Assembly (NCBI GenBank): GCA_016936975.1
Contig: JAFGWU010000097.1
Coordinates: forward strand, 16,461 to 80,460
From: Bacteroidales bacterium
Lineage (GTDB): Bacteria > Bacteroidota > Bacteroidia > Bacteroidales > GCA-2748055
Length of the DNA: 64,000 nucleotides
Direction of reading: 5' to 3'
Part shown: positions 37,196-46,260 of the stretch, in pieces
How the letters are laid out: every line of letters begins with the position of its first letter
Numbering within the stretch: the first letter of the stretch is position 1
Translations under genes and position numbers: made by a program
The notes under the pieces: model-generated
Databases searched by the model: none
What the model was told of the DNA's origin: nothing
What the model saw: only the letters and a program-made list of their open reading frames with translations

Positions 37196-38485
37196 TTGAA
37201 CCGAACTTTGATATATATTATTTTTTTCATTTCAGCCGGTACACTTACAAATACGAACCTGCATGCTGACCCTTTGCCGGATACAATTTCAGAGAAGGTT
37301 GTGATTCTGGAAATCCCGGATATCCGTCACGACAGCATTCCGGAAAATGAAATTGAGGAGGATAGCTGGGAATCGGCCATCAAACGATATACATCATATG
37401 TCTTTGAACATTTCAAGAAATCCCCCCTGCTGATTACCATCCTTTACATTGTTATCATCTATTCCATCCTCACCCTGATTGTCCTGCTGATCTTTATCCT
37501 CATACATCGTTCAAAAATCGAACGGGAAGATAAAATGAAGGAAAAGCTGAGTGAGAATTATCAGCAACTGCTGATGGATTACCTGTTTGATCCGGATCGG
37601 ATGGAACCGGTTACCAGCGAGCTGGTTTCAATTGCATCCAACAAATTCAAGCGGCAGATACTGATTAACCAGATGATTGACCTCAGTGTGAACCTGAAGG
37701 GTGAGATAAAAAGCAAAATCAAGGAACTATACCTTAATCTCGGTTTGAAAAAGGACTCCATGGAAAAGGCAAAATCCCGGAAATGGCATGAGAATATCAA
37801 AGGATTCCGCGAACTGGCCTTCATGAATATCCGGGATGCCAATAAGAAAATTGTCGAGAGCCTGGATTCGCGAAACGAAATTTTGAGAATGGAAGCCCAG
37901 ATCGCCCTTGTGAGGCTGTCGGATGATAATCCCTACCAGTTCCTGGACCTGATGAAGAAGCCGTTCTCACTCTGGGAGCAGATCACCCTCCACGAGCTGG
38001 TGGTGCAGCATAATCTGATTGTTCCGGATTTCAGCCGGCTTTTTGATTCCGGAAACACCAGCATTGTCATGTTTGCGCTTCAGATGACGGCCTGGTTCAA
38101 GCAGAGGGAGTCGGAGGAAAAGATCTTTAAACTCCTCGGGCATGAGGATGAAGCGGTGCGCAACACTGCCATCAGGGTGTGCGGAACACTGGGACTGAAG
38201 AACAGTCTTTCTCATTTACAGCATATTTATGACGGGGAAACCTACAAGAACCGGCTGGAAATTTTGAGAACATTTGCAAAAGTGCCCGATGAAACCTACC
38301 TTGATTTCCTGAAATCGGTACTGGACAGGGAGGAGGACGTTCAACTGCAGATCAATGCCACGAAAGCGATGGAAAACACCGATGAGCCGGGTATTTCGAT
38401 GCTTATAAAACTGATGAAATCCAAATCGGAATATAAAAATTACCAGATCATTATCAGACATGTTCTGGATGGGAGGATCTATTAA
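37196..38485 (+). CDS. Membrane-anchored HEAT-repeat protein
   Basis: This gene has a TTG start 3 bases after the previous stop; the frame then encodes a signal-like segment (residues 1-24) and a periplasmic stretch of about 50 residues. A strong transmembrane helix follows at about 78-103 (LLITILYIVIIYSILTLIVL), then a cytoplasmic region with HEAT-like repeats (NEILRMEAQIALVRL, EDEAVRNTAIRVCGTLG, REEDVQLQINATKAMENT). The length is 429 residues. It lies between the barrel protein and the GT2 synthase, so it could link the receiver to the synthase or act as co-polymerase. No enzymatic motif. Confidence 0.8.
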   Translation: MNRTLIYIIFFISAGTLTNTNLHADPLPDTISEKVVILEIPDIRHDSIPENEIEEDSWESAIKRYTSYVFEHFKKSPLLITILYIVIIYSILTLIVLLIFILIHRSKIEREDKMKEKLSENYQQLLMDYLFDPDRMEPVTSELVSIASNKFKRQILINQMIDLSVNLKGEIKSKIKELYLNLGLKKDSMEKAKSRKWHENIKGFRELAFMNIRDANKKIVESLDSRNEILRMEAQIALVRLSDDNPYQFLDLMKKPFSLWEQITLHELVVQHNLIVPDFSRLFDSGNTSIVMFALQMTAWFKQRESEEKIFKLLGHEDEAVRNTAIRVCGTLGLKNSLSHLQHIYDGETYKNRLEILRTFAKVPDETYLDFLKSVLDREEDVQLQINATKAMENTDEPGISMLIKLMKSKSEYKNYQIIIRHVLDGRIY

Positions 38486-39940
38486 ATGGGACAGGCTGTG
38501 GACATATTAAAAATGCTGATCCTGCATTCCATCTTTATTATTACCGTTCTTATTTTCACGGTATATCTCATCTTAACCATTTTTTCGGCAGTTTCCCTTC
38601 GGAAATATCTCAGGAAAAACAGCTATGTGGACTACAATTCCATTGTCGCATCCCCGATGACCCCGACCCTCTCCCTGATTGCTCCGGCCTATAACGAAAG
38701 CAAAACCATTATAGACAATATCAGGACGATGCTTTCTCTTTATTATAATAATTACGAAGTGATTGTGATCAACGACGGGAGCAAGGATGATTCACTGGAA
38801 AAAATGATTGAGGCCTATGAACTCGAGAAGGTCAATTACTATTTTGATTACCGGCTTCCCTGCAAGAGAATACGGGGCGTCTATAAATCCCGGAACCGCT
38901 CCTTCAAGAAACTGACCGTAATCGACAAAATTAACGGCGGAAAAGCCGATTCCCTGAACGCAGGGCTTAATGTCTCCAAGAATGATTTGATTGTGAGTAT
39001 TGATGCAGATTCAATCATGGAGCCGGATGCTCTCCTTAAACTGGTAAAACCGTTCCTGGAGTCGAAGGACAAAAGGGTTATCGGGGCAGGTGGGGTAATC
39101 CGGATTGCCAACTCGTGTGAAATATCGGGCGGCCACATTAAAAAAATTCATCTTCCCAGAAAGTTCCTCCCCAGGGCACAGGTTATGGAGTACACCCGCG
39201 CATTTCTGATGGGCCGGATGGCATGGAGCGAACTCGACGGGCTCTTGCTTATTTCCGGGGCTCTTGGTATGTTTAACCGGGAGATCGTTATCCAGTCGGG
39301 GGGATACAGCACGGACACCGTGGGAGAAGATATGGAGCTGGTGGTGAGAATCAGGAAGCATATGGCGGAGCAGGGTGAGCCATATGATGTGATATATATC
39401 CCTGATCCGCTTTGCTGGACGGAGGTTCCGGAAGATATCAGGACCCTGGCAAAACAGCGGAGCCGCTGGACCAGGGGAACACTTGAAACCCTCATCACCC
39501 ACCGGAATCTCTTCTTCAATAAAAAATACGGCAAACTGGGACTGTTGGGTTACCCTTACTGGATGATCTTTGAATGGCTTGCCCCGATTATAGAATTCTG
39601 CGGCATACTCTGGTTCATATTCCTTGCCGTTACCGGAAGGCTGAACTGGCCGTTCTTTCTGCTTCTTCTCGGTTTTGTATACTTTTTCGCGGTTTCCTTA
39701 TCGATCTGGTCGGTGGTATTTGAAGAGATCACGTTTCATAAATATGAAAAGAGGAGGGATGTGCTGAAACTAATAGGGGTTGCATTTGCCGAACCGCTGT
39801 TTTATCACCCCCTGGTCATGCTGATGAATGTAAAGGGGAACCTCGATAAAATTATCGGGAGGAACACCTGGGGAAAAATGGAACGGAAAGGCTTTAATAA
39901 CCATTCCACCAGCAGGAAAGGCTCTAAACGGAGATCATGA
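38486..39940 (+). CDS. Processive GT2 polysaccharide synthase
   Basis: This membrane glycosyltransferase has one N-terminal helix (about 12-35), a cytoplasmic GT2 domain and about three to four C-terminal helices (345-440). Catalytic motifs are IVINDGSKDDS, the DAD of SIDADSIMEPD, GEDMEL and QRSRW (the QxxRW motif of processive synthases such as PgaC, HasA, NodC and BcsA). The length is 484 residues with a Lys/Arg-rich tail. It follows the HEAT gene with no gap. The 3' end overlaps the convergent aldo/keto reductase gene by 17 bases. The polymer it makes cannot be told from the sequence. Confidence 0.9.
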   Translation: MGQAVDILKMLILHSIFIITVLIFTVYLILTIFSAVSLRKYLRKNSYVDYNSIVASPMTPTLSLIAPAYNESKTIIDNIRTMLSLYYNNYEVIVINDGSKDDSLEKMIEAYELEKVNYYFDYRLPCKRIRGVYKSRNRSFKKLTVIDKINGGKADSLNAGLNVSKNDLIVSIDADSIMEPDALLKLVKPFLESKDKRVIGAGGVIRIANSCEISGGHIKKIHLPRKFLPRAQVMEYTRAFLMGRMAWSELDGLLLISGALGMFNREIVIQSGGYSTDTVGEDMELVVRIRKHMAEQGEPYDVIYIPDPLCWTEVPEDIRTLAKQRSRWTRGTLETLITHRNLFFNKKYGKLGLLGYPYWMIFEWLAPIIEFCGILWFIFLAVTGRLNWPFFLLLLGFVYFFAVSLSIWSVVFEEITFHKYEKRRDVLKLIGVAFAEPLFYHPLVMLMNVKGNLDKIIGRNTWGKMERKGFNNHSTSRKGSKRRS

Positions 39941-41414
39941 TCTCATCGCTTCCTGATTTTCTTCCTGCCTTATCAACCGTATAAACCCGGTATTTGCCCC
40001 CTTCTGATATATTCCTGAAATAAAACGGGGTCTTGCCTGTCTGTGGATAATGAGCCACAAGTCCGACCAGTTCATCTTCCCTGTAAACCTCGTAATGAGA
40101 AATGGGTTCATCGGATGCAATGGCACTATCCCAGGTGATCTCAGGGTTATCCTTCAGATTCAGGGCCAGGTTGGCAGGGGGTGAGAGTGTTTCCTGCTCC
40201 ATTTGGAAATAATTGGTTTTTCCGTCCCTGACCTGCCCGGTTTTTTTCTCAAGCTGTCTTCTCTTTTTATTGCTCATGCCCTCGGGAAGGATCTGGGCTG
40301 CATAAAAGTTCTGGACCAGCTGGCATTTCAGATGGTCATCCGAGATCTGACCGATACCGATTATGGCTGTATGCACCCCGGGTGTGGTCAGGGCATATTC
40401 TACAAGGGGCCGGCTCGGAAGGCTCCTGGAGCCGACAGTTCTCACCACGTCCTCCGGTGCCCCGGACCACCTTGGTTCCTTGGTATACATGGTGCCGTCG
40501 GCAAAGACCTTCATGGCGATAATACCCATATTCTTTGCCCTGGCCACGGGAATGACATTATTCTGGTGACTCAGATACCTTTTGTCGTTCGGATTAACAG
40601 CCACCAGCATGGCATCAAGAAGTTCATATTCATCCCGCCGGATCATCTCCATCATGGCCGGGGAGTTCCAGTGGCCGGAGAATCCGATGTGCCTCACCAG
40701 CTTCTCGTGCTTCGGATTCATCCCCGTAAGGTTGGTGCCGTCGCGAAAGTCACGAAGAGCGACCAGTGCACCGAAATTTTCATCCTTGTTCAGGGGCGTT
40801 CCCAGACCTTTATAGAGCACATCTATATCTGCCGTGTTGTTCAGGCTGTGGATGAGTATCATGTTTACATAAGCACCCTCTGGGTAATACCCTTTTCCGT
40901 CGCCGAACAACTGGGTCAGCGACCGTTTCAGATCCGCCACGGCTCCTTCGCCATGGTCGCCCTGGGTGGCGTTTGACACCCCCCTGACATCCGGATACCC
41001 GCCTTTTGCCCAGCGCATGTGTGTTTTGGTAGTCAGGAAAAAGGAGTCCCTGAGGCTCCGGTCATAATCCTTCTCGTCCGGGATCAGGTTGAGCAGGCGG
41101 AACGCTTTACCGTAATTCAGCTGGCTCCCCTGGTACAGGTTCGAGGTATCAAAGTAATTGATGCCAAGTTTAAAAGCCTTTAGGATGATCTTTACAGGAT
41201 CTACATCATCAGGGGTCCACTGGAGCGATGCCTGTCCTCCCAGTCCGAGGGTGGTCACATCGAAATCGATTTTCCCGAACTTCCGTTTCATCGGTTCCGG
41301 TATCTGGTCCATTCCGAATGAATAGGCAGGAAAGATGGTCAGCCCGGCGGCTGCAGCGGCTGAGAGTTTCATAAACTCCCGGCGGCTGACCGTTGCATGC
41401 AATCTGTCAGGCAT
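39924..41414 (-). CDS. Tat-exported aldo/keto reductase with C-terminal Ig/FN3-like extension
   Basis: A twin-arginine signal (SRREFMKLSAAAAAG) starts the protein, then an AKR TIM barrel with GLGGQASLQWTPDD, NYFDTSNLYQG (Asp and Tyr of the catalytic set), KTHMRWAKGG and the NADP-side block around AIIGIGQISDDH. From about residue 400 a beta-rich extension (PPANLALNLKDNPEITWDS, HYEVYREDELVGLV) looks like a fibronectin type III domain. The length is 496 residues. Tat export suits a cofactor bound before export. It is divergent from the FG-GAP/UROD/MFS operon, which suggests a shared sugar-related role. Substrate unknown. Confidence 0.85.
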   Translation of the reverse strand: MPDRLHATVSRREFMKLSAAAAAGLTIFPAYSFGMDQIPEPMKRKFGKIDFDVTTLGLGGQASLQWTPDDVDPVKIILKAFKLGINYFDTSNLYQGSQLNYGKAFRLLNLIPDEKDYDRSLRDSFFLTTKTHMRWAKGGYPDVRGVSNATQGDHGEGAVADLKRSLTQLFGDGKGYYPEGAYVNMILIHSLNNTADIDVLYKGLGTPLNKDENFGALVALRDFRDGTNLTGMNPKHEKLVRHIGFSGHWNSPAMMEMIRRDEYELLDAMLVAVNPNDKRYLSHQNNVIPVARAKNMGIIAMKVFADGTMYTKEPRWSGAPEDVVRTVGSRSLPSRPLVEYALTTPGVHTAIIGIGQISDDHLKCQLVQNFYAAQILPEGMSNKKRRQLEKKTGQVRDGKTNYFQMEQETLSPPANLALNLKDNPEITWDSAIASDEPISHYEVYREDELVGLVAHYPQTGKTPFYFRNISEGGKYRVYTVDKAGRKSGSDEIMISV

Positions 41415-41564
41415 AGCGTTATAATTTAATGTTTATTGCGTAAAAATACACTATATTTTCCAAAACAGGGTGCCGATCGGGTCTTCAGGTTGCATATCTG
41501 CGGGAAAATGGCCGTTGAGCAGTTCAGGGGTGCCTGTATGAGACCGGCACACTGTTCCAATGCC

Positions 41565-41595
41565 TTGTTACAGACAAATAATAAAATTATATTTG
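41565..41595 (+). promoter_or_regulatory. Candidate promoter of the FG-GAP/UROD/MFS operon
   Basis: TTG (41565-41567), a 20-bp spacer and TATATTTG (41588-41595) match the Bacteroidota consensus TTG-N17-23-TAnnTTTG. The expected start of transcription is about 41600, giving a leader of about 170 bases before the lipoprotein start at 41774. Confidence 0.6.
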
Positions 41596-41598
41596 TCT

Positions 41599-41754
41599 AT
41601 GCGGTTCCTCAGACTTTTAACCATATTGCTCCTGCTGCCGGCGGCCACCGGACGTGCACAGGAGGTCATTCCATTGCGCTCAGGAACAATCCGGGATCAA
41701 CCAACCTTTGGACCGGTATCTGTGAGGCGTGGCTCCAGGAAATGGGTTTCCTGA
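41599..41754 (+). CDS. Possible 51-residue secreted peptide or gene remnant
   Basis: The frame begins with a convincing signal peptide (FLRLLTILLLLPAATGRAQ) and continues for 30 polar residues to a TGA. Its ATG lies only four bases past the -7 element of a good promoter, so the predicted transcript would start on or after this codon. It could be a leaderless small protein, a remnant of a longer exported protein, or chance. No family recognised. It occupies part of the 359-bp gap between the reductase and the lipoprotein. Confidence 0.25.
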   Translation: MRFLRLLTILLLLPAATGRAQEVIPLRSGTIRDQPTFGPVSVRRGSRKWVS

Positions 41755-41773
41755 AATCATCAGAAAAACAACT

Positions 41774-43846
41774 ATGATAAACACCAGAATCGTCTTCTCG
41801 TTCCTTATTTGCTTTACAGCGGGTATGATTGTATCATGTGATCATACGCTAAACCGGCATACTCTGCTTGACGATGATTTCAGTTCCCTCAGGAGAGGTC
41901 CCCTGGGAAGCGGTTCCGGGGCACATACAGAATACCACTACCTGCCCGAAGCCGCTCCGAAAGGAAACTGGTCCATCTCCACCTTCAGGTATAACCTTCC
42001 CGAATCGTGGTATATCATGGAAGCAGGGGGGGAAAGATACATTTGTCAGAAAGCAGTTAATAACGACAGCCACTGGCACCCCATGGTGATATCCGGTGAT
42101 GATCTCTGGCAGGATTACCGTGTGGAGCTGACCGTTGAACCCGGTTCTTACGATAAACAATGCGGACTGGTCTTCAGATACGCTAACGACCGTTGCTATT
42201 ATTTTTTCGGGGTCAGGGAACACCGCGTTATCCTGGCCATGGTTCAGCACGCAACGGGTTTCCGAAGGCCATACGAAGTGCTGCTGGCCGCAGAGACCCT
42301 TCCCGGTAATCTTGATGTTCCGCTTCATCTGGATGTGACCGTTTCCGGGGAAGACATAACGGCACGGATAAACGACCGGCCGGCCCTCCGGGTAAAGGAT
42401 ACTACCTACCAAAGAGGGAAAATTGGTTTGCTGGCAGACGGACCGGCTAAGTTTTACAGGGTGGAAGTGTCCACCGGTAAATTCGGACAGCGGTTGCTCC
42501 TTGAAAAACAGCGGGCGCGGTCGGATCGGGAAAATGAACTGCAGGCTGTCAATCCGGAGATGAAGCTATGGAAAAAAATAAGTACGGAAGGCTTCGGCAC
42601 CGGGCGCAACCTGCGGTTTGGAGATCTGAATCACGATGGATCTGTCGATGTCCTGATCGGCCAGGTGATTCATCACGGGCCAAAGGACCGTAACAGCGAA
42701 CTAAGCTGTATCACGGCCATGACGTTTGAGGGTGAGGTCCTTTGGCAGACAGGCAGGCCCGATCCATGGAAGACCATGCTGACCAATGATGTGGCTTTCC
42801 AGATTCACGACCTGGATAACGACGGAAAGAACGAGGTGATTTACTGTATGAATCAAAAAATGATTATTGCAGAGGCAGGAACAGGGAAGACGATTTTTGA
42901 AAGGCCCACTCCGCCCTCACCGGGGGGCAGGCCGCTTGAATCGGGTCATAATATCTTTCCCCGTATCCTGGGCGACTGCCTCTTCTTTTGCGATCTGCGG
43001 GGAGGGGGATATGATGGGGATGTGATCATCAAGGACCGGTATCGGTATGTTTGGGCCTTTGATTCGAACCTTAACCTGCTTTGGAGCAATGAGTGCAATA
43101 CCGGTCATTACCCGTACGCCTTTGATGTGGATGGGGATGGCAGGGATGAAGTGATCATGGGCTATACCCTTTTTGACGATGACGGGGAAAAGATCTGGAG
43201 CCTCGATGATACCCTGCAGGATCACGCCGACGGCGTAGCGATTGTCAGGCTCCGGGATGATACGGAACCGGTTTTTCTGTGTGCGGCCAGCGATGAAGGA
43301 TTGTTCTTTGCCGATATGAGAGGCAATATATTACGGCATCATTATGTGGGTCACGTTCAGAACCCGGCCGTGGCGAATTTCAGGGATGATCTGCCCGGAC
43401 TGGAGACGGTTTCGGTTAATTTCTGGGGGAACCAGGGCATCATTAATCTGTATGATTCAGACGGTGCCATCTTCCACAGTTTTGAACCCAACCAGTATGG
43501 GAGCCTTTGCCTTCCCCTTAACTGGACAGGATCATCGGAAGAGTATTTTGTGCTGAATCCGAATGTCGATGAGGGCGGGGCCTATAACGGGTATGGGAAG
43601 AAAGTGCTTGATTTTCCCGATGACGGTCATCCCGACATGTGCTATGCGGTGCTGGATGTTACCGGCGATTGCCGTGATGAGATTGTAGTCTGGGATCCTC
43701 ATGAAATATGGATTTATACACAGGATAGTAAGGGAACCGAACGGAACCTGTATCGACCGTGCCGTAACCCGCTGTACAATTATTCAAACTACCAGGCCAC
43801 GGTCTCACTGCCCGAATGGTCCGAAAATCAAATTTCCCAGAAATGA
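41774..43846 (+). CDS. Lipoprotein with jelly-roll and FG-GAP-like beta-propeller domains
   Basis: The chosen start is the ATG at 41774 (MINTRIVFSF), giving a lipobox with Cys at about residue 22 (GMIVSC); the frame is open further upstream. The N-terminal part (about 35-210) is a concanavalin/LamG-like fold (GLVFRYANDRCYYFFGVREHRV). The C-terminal 450 residues hold repeated Asp-rich calcium-binding blade motifs (DLNHDGSVDVLIG, DLDNDGKNEVIYC, DVDGDGRDEVIMG, DVTGDCRDEIVVW), as in FG-GAP/VCBS repeats and family 11 rhamnogalacturonan lyases. It probably binds or cleaves a polysaccharide at the surface. The ATGA overlap with the next gene shows an operon. Confidence 0.82.
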   Translation: MINTRIVFSFLICFTAGMIVSCDHTLNRHTLLDDDFSSLRRGPLGSGSGAHTEYHYLPEAAPKGNWSISTFRYNLPESWYIMEAGGERYICQKAVNNDSHWHPMVISGDDLWQDYRVELTVEPGSYDKQCGLVFRYANDRCYYFFGVREHRVILAMVQHATGFRRPYEVLLAAETLPGNLDVPLHLDVTVSGEDITARINDRPALRVKDTTYQRGKIGLLADGPAKFYRVEVSTGKFGQRLLLEKQRARSDRENELQAVNPEMKLWKKISTEGFGTGRNLRFGDLNHDGSVDVLIGQVIHHGPKDRNSELSCITAMTFEGEVLWQTGRPDPWKTMLTNDVAFQIHDLDNDGKNEVIYCMNQKMIIAEAGTGKTIFERPTPPSPGGRPLESGHNIFPRILGDCLFFCDLRGGGYDGDVIIKDRYRYVWAFDSNLNLLWSNECNTGHYPYAFDVDGDGRDEVIMGYTLFDDDGEKIWSLDDTLQDHADGVAIVRLRDDTEPVFLCAASDEGLFFADMRGNILRHHYVGHVQNPAVANFRDDLPGLETVSVNFWGNQGIINLYDSDGAIFHSFEPNQYGSLCLPLNWTGSSEEYFVLNPNVDEGGAYNGYGKKVLDFPDDGHPDMCYAVLDVTGDCRDEIVVWDPHEIWIYTQDSKGTERNLYRPCRNPLYNYSNYQATVSLPEWSENQISQK

Positions 43847-44979
43847 ACAATCCAGATCAATTTCCCACGGGCCTGGCCGATTCCCAGGCGACCCCGGTGA
43901 AACCCCTCCGGCCGCGAGCGTTCGATATTTCAGCGTATGCCGACTATGAAGCGAAACTGCTGGATGGCTTTGAGGATTTTCGTAAATGCGGCAGCGGTGT
44001 AATGGTCTACCGGCGTATGCGGGTTGCCGAAGTCTTTTCTTACGGAAGCAAAGAAATGCAGAAATCGCTGGAGTGGCAGCTGGGTGCCCTTAAGAGGAGC
44101 ATGGATTATAAGGCGGATCTGCCCAACTTTCTCGAGCCCTGGTACGGCATCGGTACGGTAGCTTCGGCATTCGGCAGGAATTATGTATGGCACCCGGGCC
44201 AGGCACCGGCCGTTACAGGAAAATTCACTTCCACAAAAGAGGCTCTGGAACATGGTTATATCCCGGTGAACGAAACATCGATCGGGAGGCATACGATCAG
44301 CATGATCGAATATTTCCTGGAACAAACCGGAGGCAGGATCCCGCTCTCATTCTGCGATATGCAGTCACCCCTGAATATTGCCGAGAATATTGTGGACGTG
44401 AACGGGTTCATGATGGATCTTCTGATAGATCCGGATTCTGTAAGAACACTGTTTGATATCCTGTCGGATCTGATGATTGATTTTAACCGTGTGCAGCAGG
44501 AACTGATTGGCGATGCACTGGTATATCCGGGGCATGGTTTTGCTTCATCCCGGTTATTTGAGGGACTGGGTATGAGTGATGACCTGATTGTGATGTTACC
44601 TGATGATACTTATACGGGCCTGGCATCGCCCTTTTTTGAGAAGGCGTCGGCTCCCTTCGGAGGTGCCGCCTTCCACTCCTGCGGCAACTGGTCCCGGAAG
44701 ATTCCCGCAGTGAAGAACATAGAGGGATTAAGGATGGTTGATGGCGCATTCTCCCTGGCAACCGATCCCGATCCCAATCCTACGGAGCCCTTTGCGGAAG
44801 GCTTTGCAGATACAGGGATTATCCTGAATGCAAGGATTGTGGGGGGATTGGATGTGATCGCGGAGAAAGTCGGAAAGCTCTGGAAGCCGGGCATGAAACT
44901 CATCGTGGTGACCTATTGTCAAACGCCTGAAGAACAGGAACAGGCCTATCATCTGATTCATGAAATCTGCAAATGCTGA
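43843..44979 (+). CDS. Uroporphyrinogen decarboxylase-fold protein (MtaA/CmuA-like)
   Basis: This is a UROD-superfamily protein of 378 residues from the ATG at 43843, which overlaps the previous stop by four bases. It lacks the heme-enzyme context. Instead it shows H278-x-C280 (FHSCGNW) and C359 (VVTYCQTPEE), the His-x-Cys...Cys zinc-ligand pattern of MtaA/MtbA-type methyltransferases. No corrinoid protein or MtaB lies nearby. It is placed between a carbohydrate-binding lipoprotein and an MFS transporter, so it is likely part of a catabolic pathway of unknown chemistry. Family-level call only. Confidence 0.8.
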   Translation: MNNPDQFPTGLADSQATPVKPLRPRAFDISAYADYEAKLLDGFEDFRKCGSGVMVYRRMRVAEVFSYGSKEMQKSLEWQLGALKRSMDYKADLPNFLEPWYGIGTVASAFGRNYVWHPGQAPAVTGKFTSTKEALEHGYIPVNETSIGRHTISMIEYFLEQTGGRIPLSFCDMQSPLNIAENIVDVNGFMMDLLIDPDSVRTLFDILSDLMIDFNRVQQELIGDALVYPGHGFASSRLFEGLGMSDDLIVMLPDDTYTGLASPFFEKASAPFGGAAFHSCGNWSRKIPAVKNIEGLRMVDGAFSLATDPDPNPTEPFAEGFADTGIILNARIVGGLDVIAEKVGKLWKPGMKLIVVTYCQTPEEQEQAYHLIHEICKC

Positions 44980-46240
44980 AACCAAAAGAACCGGCGTCGG
45001 AAATGTCCGTTGGCGGATTCTTGTGCTAATATTTTTTGCCACCACCATCAATTATGTCGACCGGCAGGTCATCGGCCTGTTGAAACCGTTTATTGCAGAG
45101 GATCTGGGTTGGAGCGAAGCGGCGTATGGATATATTGTCAGCGCATTCCAGGCGGCATATGCAATAGGATTGCTGATATCCGGAAGCCTGCTGGACCGTT
45201 TCGGGACCAGGCTCGGGTATACGATTGCCATTTTTATCTGGAGCCTGGCCGGGATGGTTCACGCTGCGGCAAGGTCGGCGCTCTCATTCGGGATCGCGCG
45301 CTTTTTCCTGGGGCTGGGTGAATCGGCGAATTTTCCTGCAGCGGTAAAATCGGTTGCCGAGTGGTTCCCAAAAAAAGAACGGGCGCTGGCTACGGGATGG
45401 TTCAATTCAGGATCGAACGTCGGGGCCATTGCTGCACCGGTGATCGTTTCAGCCATAACCCTGGCCTATGGATGGCAGTGGGCGTTCATCATAACCGGTT
45501 CCCTGGGATTTATCTGGATTCTCTTCTGGCTTTTGTTCTATAAGCTGCCGGAAAAGCACAGGAAGATCTCCCATGCGGAATATGAATTTATCCGGAGTGA
45601 CAACGAACCGGAAACCGCACAAGCGTTAAAATGGAAAGAGCTGTTCCTGCACAGGGAAACCATTGCGATCTGCCTGGGGCGGTTTGTGACCGACTGGGTC
45701 TGGTGGTTCTATCTTTTCTGGACGCCTGATTTTCTGAATAACCGGTTCGGTATTGACATCAAGCTGATGGTGCTGCCGCTCATTGTAATCTATTCGGTGT
45801 CCGGTGCCGGCGGAATATTCGGGGGATGGCTCTCCTCCCTGTTTCTGAAAAGGGGCAAAAGTATTGATTATTCGAGGAAAGTTACCATATTCATCTGTGC
45901 ATGCATGGTCTTCCCGGTTGTGGCCGTTTCAGGGATAGACAATATATGGATTGTGACGGCTATCATTGCATTGGCTGCGGCGGGACATGCCGGCTGGGCC
46001 TCCAACATATTTACGATTGTTTCAGATATCTTTCCCAGAAATGCGGTGGCCACAGTGGTAGGTATGTCGGGTTTTGCCGGTGCCATCGGAGGAGCACTTG
46101 CGGCATCGTTTGTGGGATTGCTTTTGCAATTCACCGCCAGTTATTTCCTGGTATTCCTGATCGCCGGATCAATGTATTTCCTGGCATGGCTCATCCTGAA
46201 ACTGATGATTCCGCGGATCAGGCCCGTTTGCCTTTCCTGA
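44960..46240 (+). CDS. MFS transporter, hexuronate/ACS (ExuT-like) family
   Basis: This is a twelve-helix major facilitator of 426 residues. FFATTINYVDRQVIGLLKPFI and the loop GSLLDRFGTRLGYT after helix 2 match the anion:cation symporter branch (hexuronate, galactonate, phthalate carriers). A second MFS-like loop is at about residue 265-285. It starts 20 bases inside the UROD-like gene. In this operon it would import a sugar acid released by surface enzymes; the exact substrate is not set by the sequence. Confidence 0.88.
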   Translation: MKSANAETKRTGVGNVRWRILVLIFFATTINYVDRQVIGLLKPFIAEDLGWSEAAYGYIVSAFQAAYAIGLLISGSLLDRFGTRLGYTIAIFIWSLAGMVHAAARSALSFGIARFFLGLGESANFPAAVKSVAEWFPKKERALATGWFNSGSNVGAIAAPVIVSAITLAYGWQWAFIITGSLGFIWILFWLLFYKLPEKHRKISHAEYEFIRSDNEPETAQALKWKELFLHRETIAICLGRFVTDWVWWFYLFWTPDFLNNRFGIDIKLMVLPLIVIYSVSGAGGIFGGWLSSLFLKRGKSIDYSRKVTIFICACMVFPVVAVSGIDNIWIVTAIIALAAAGHAGWASNIFTIVSDIFPRNAVATVVGMSGFAGAIGGALAASFVGLLLQFTASYFLVFLIAGSMYFLAWLILKLMIPRIRPVCLS

Positions 46241-46260
46241 GGTTTCTGAAGGAATGACAA

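Noticed and set aside
41599..43846. A frameshifted single gene joining the small signal-peptide ORF to the FG-GAP lipoprotein
   Set aside because: The lipoprotein has its own complete signal and lipobox at 41774, so no frameshift is needed.
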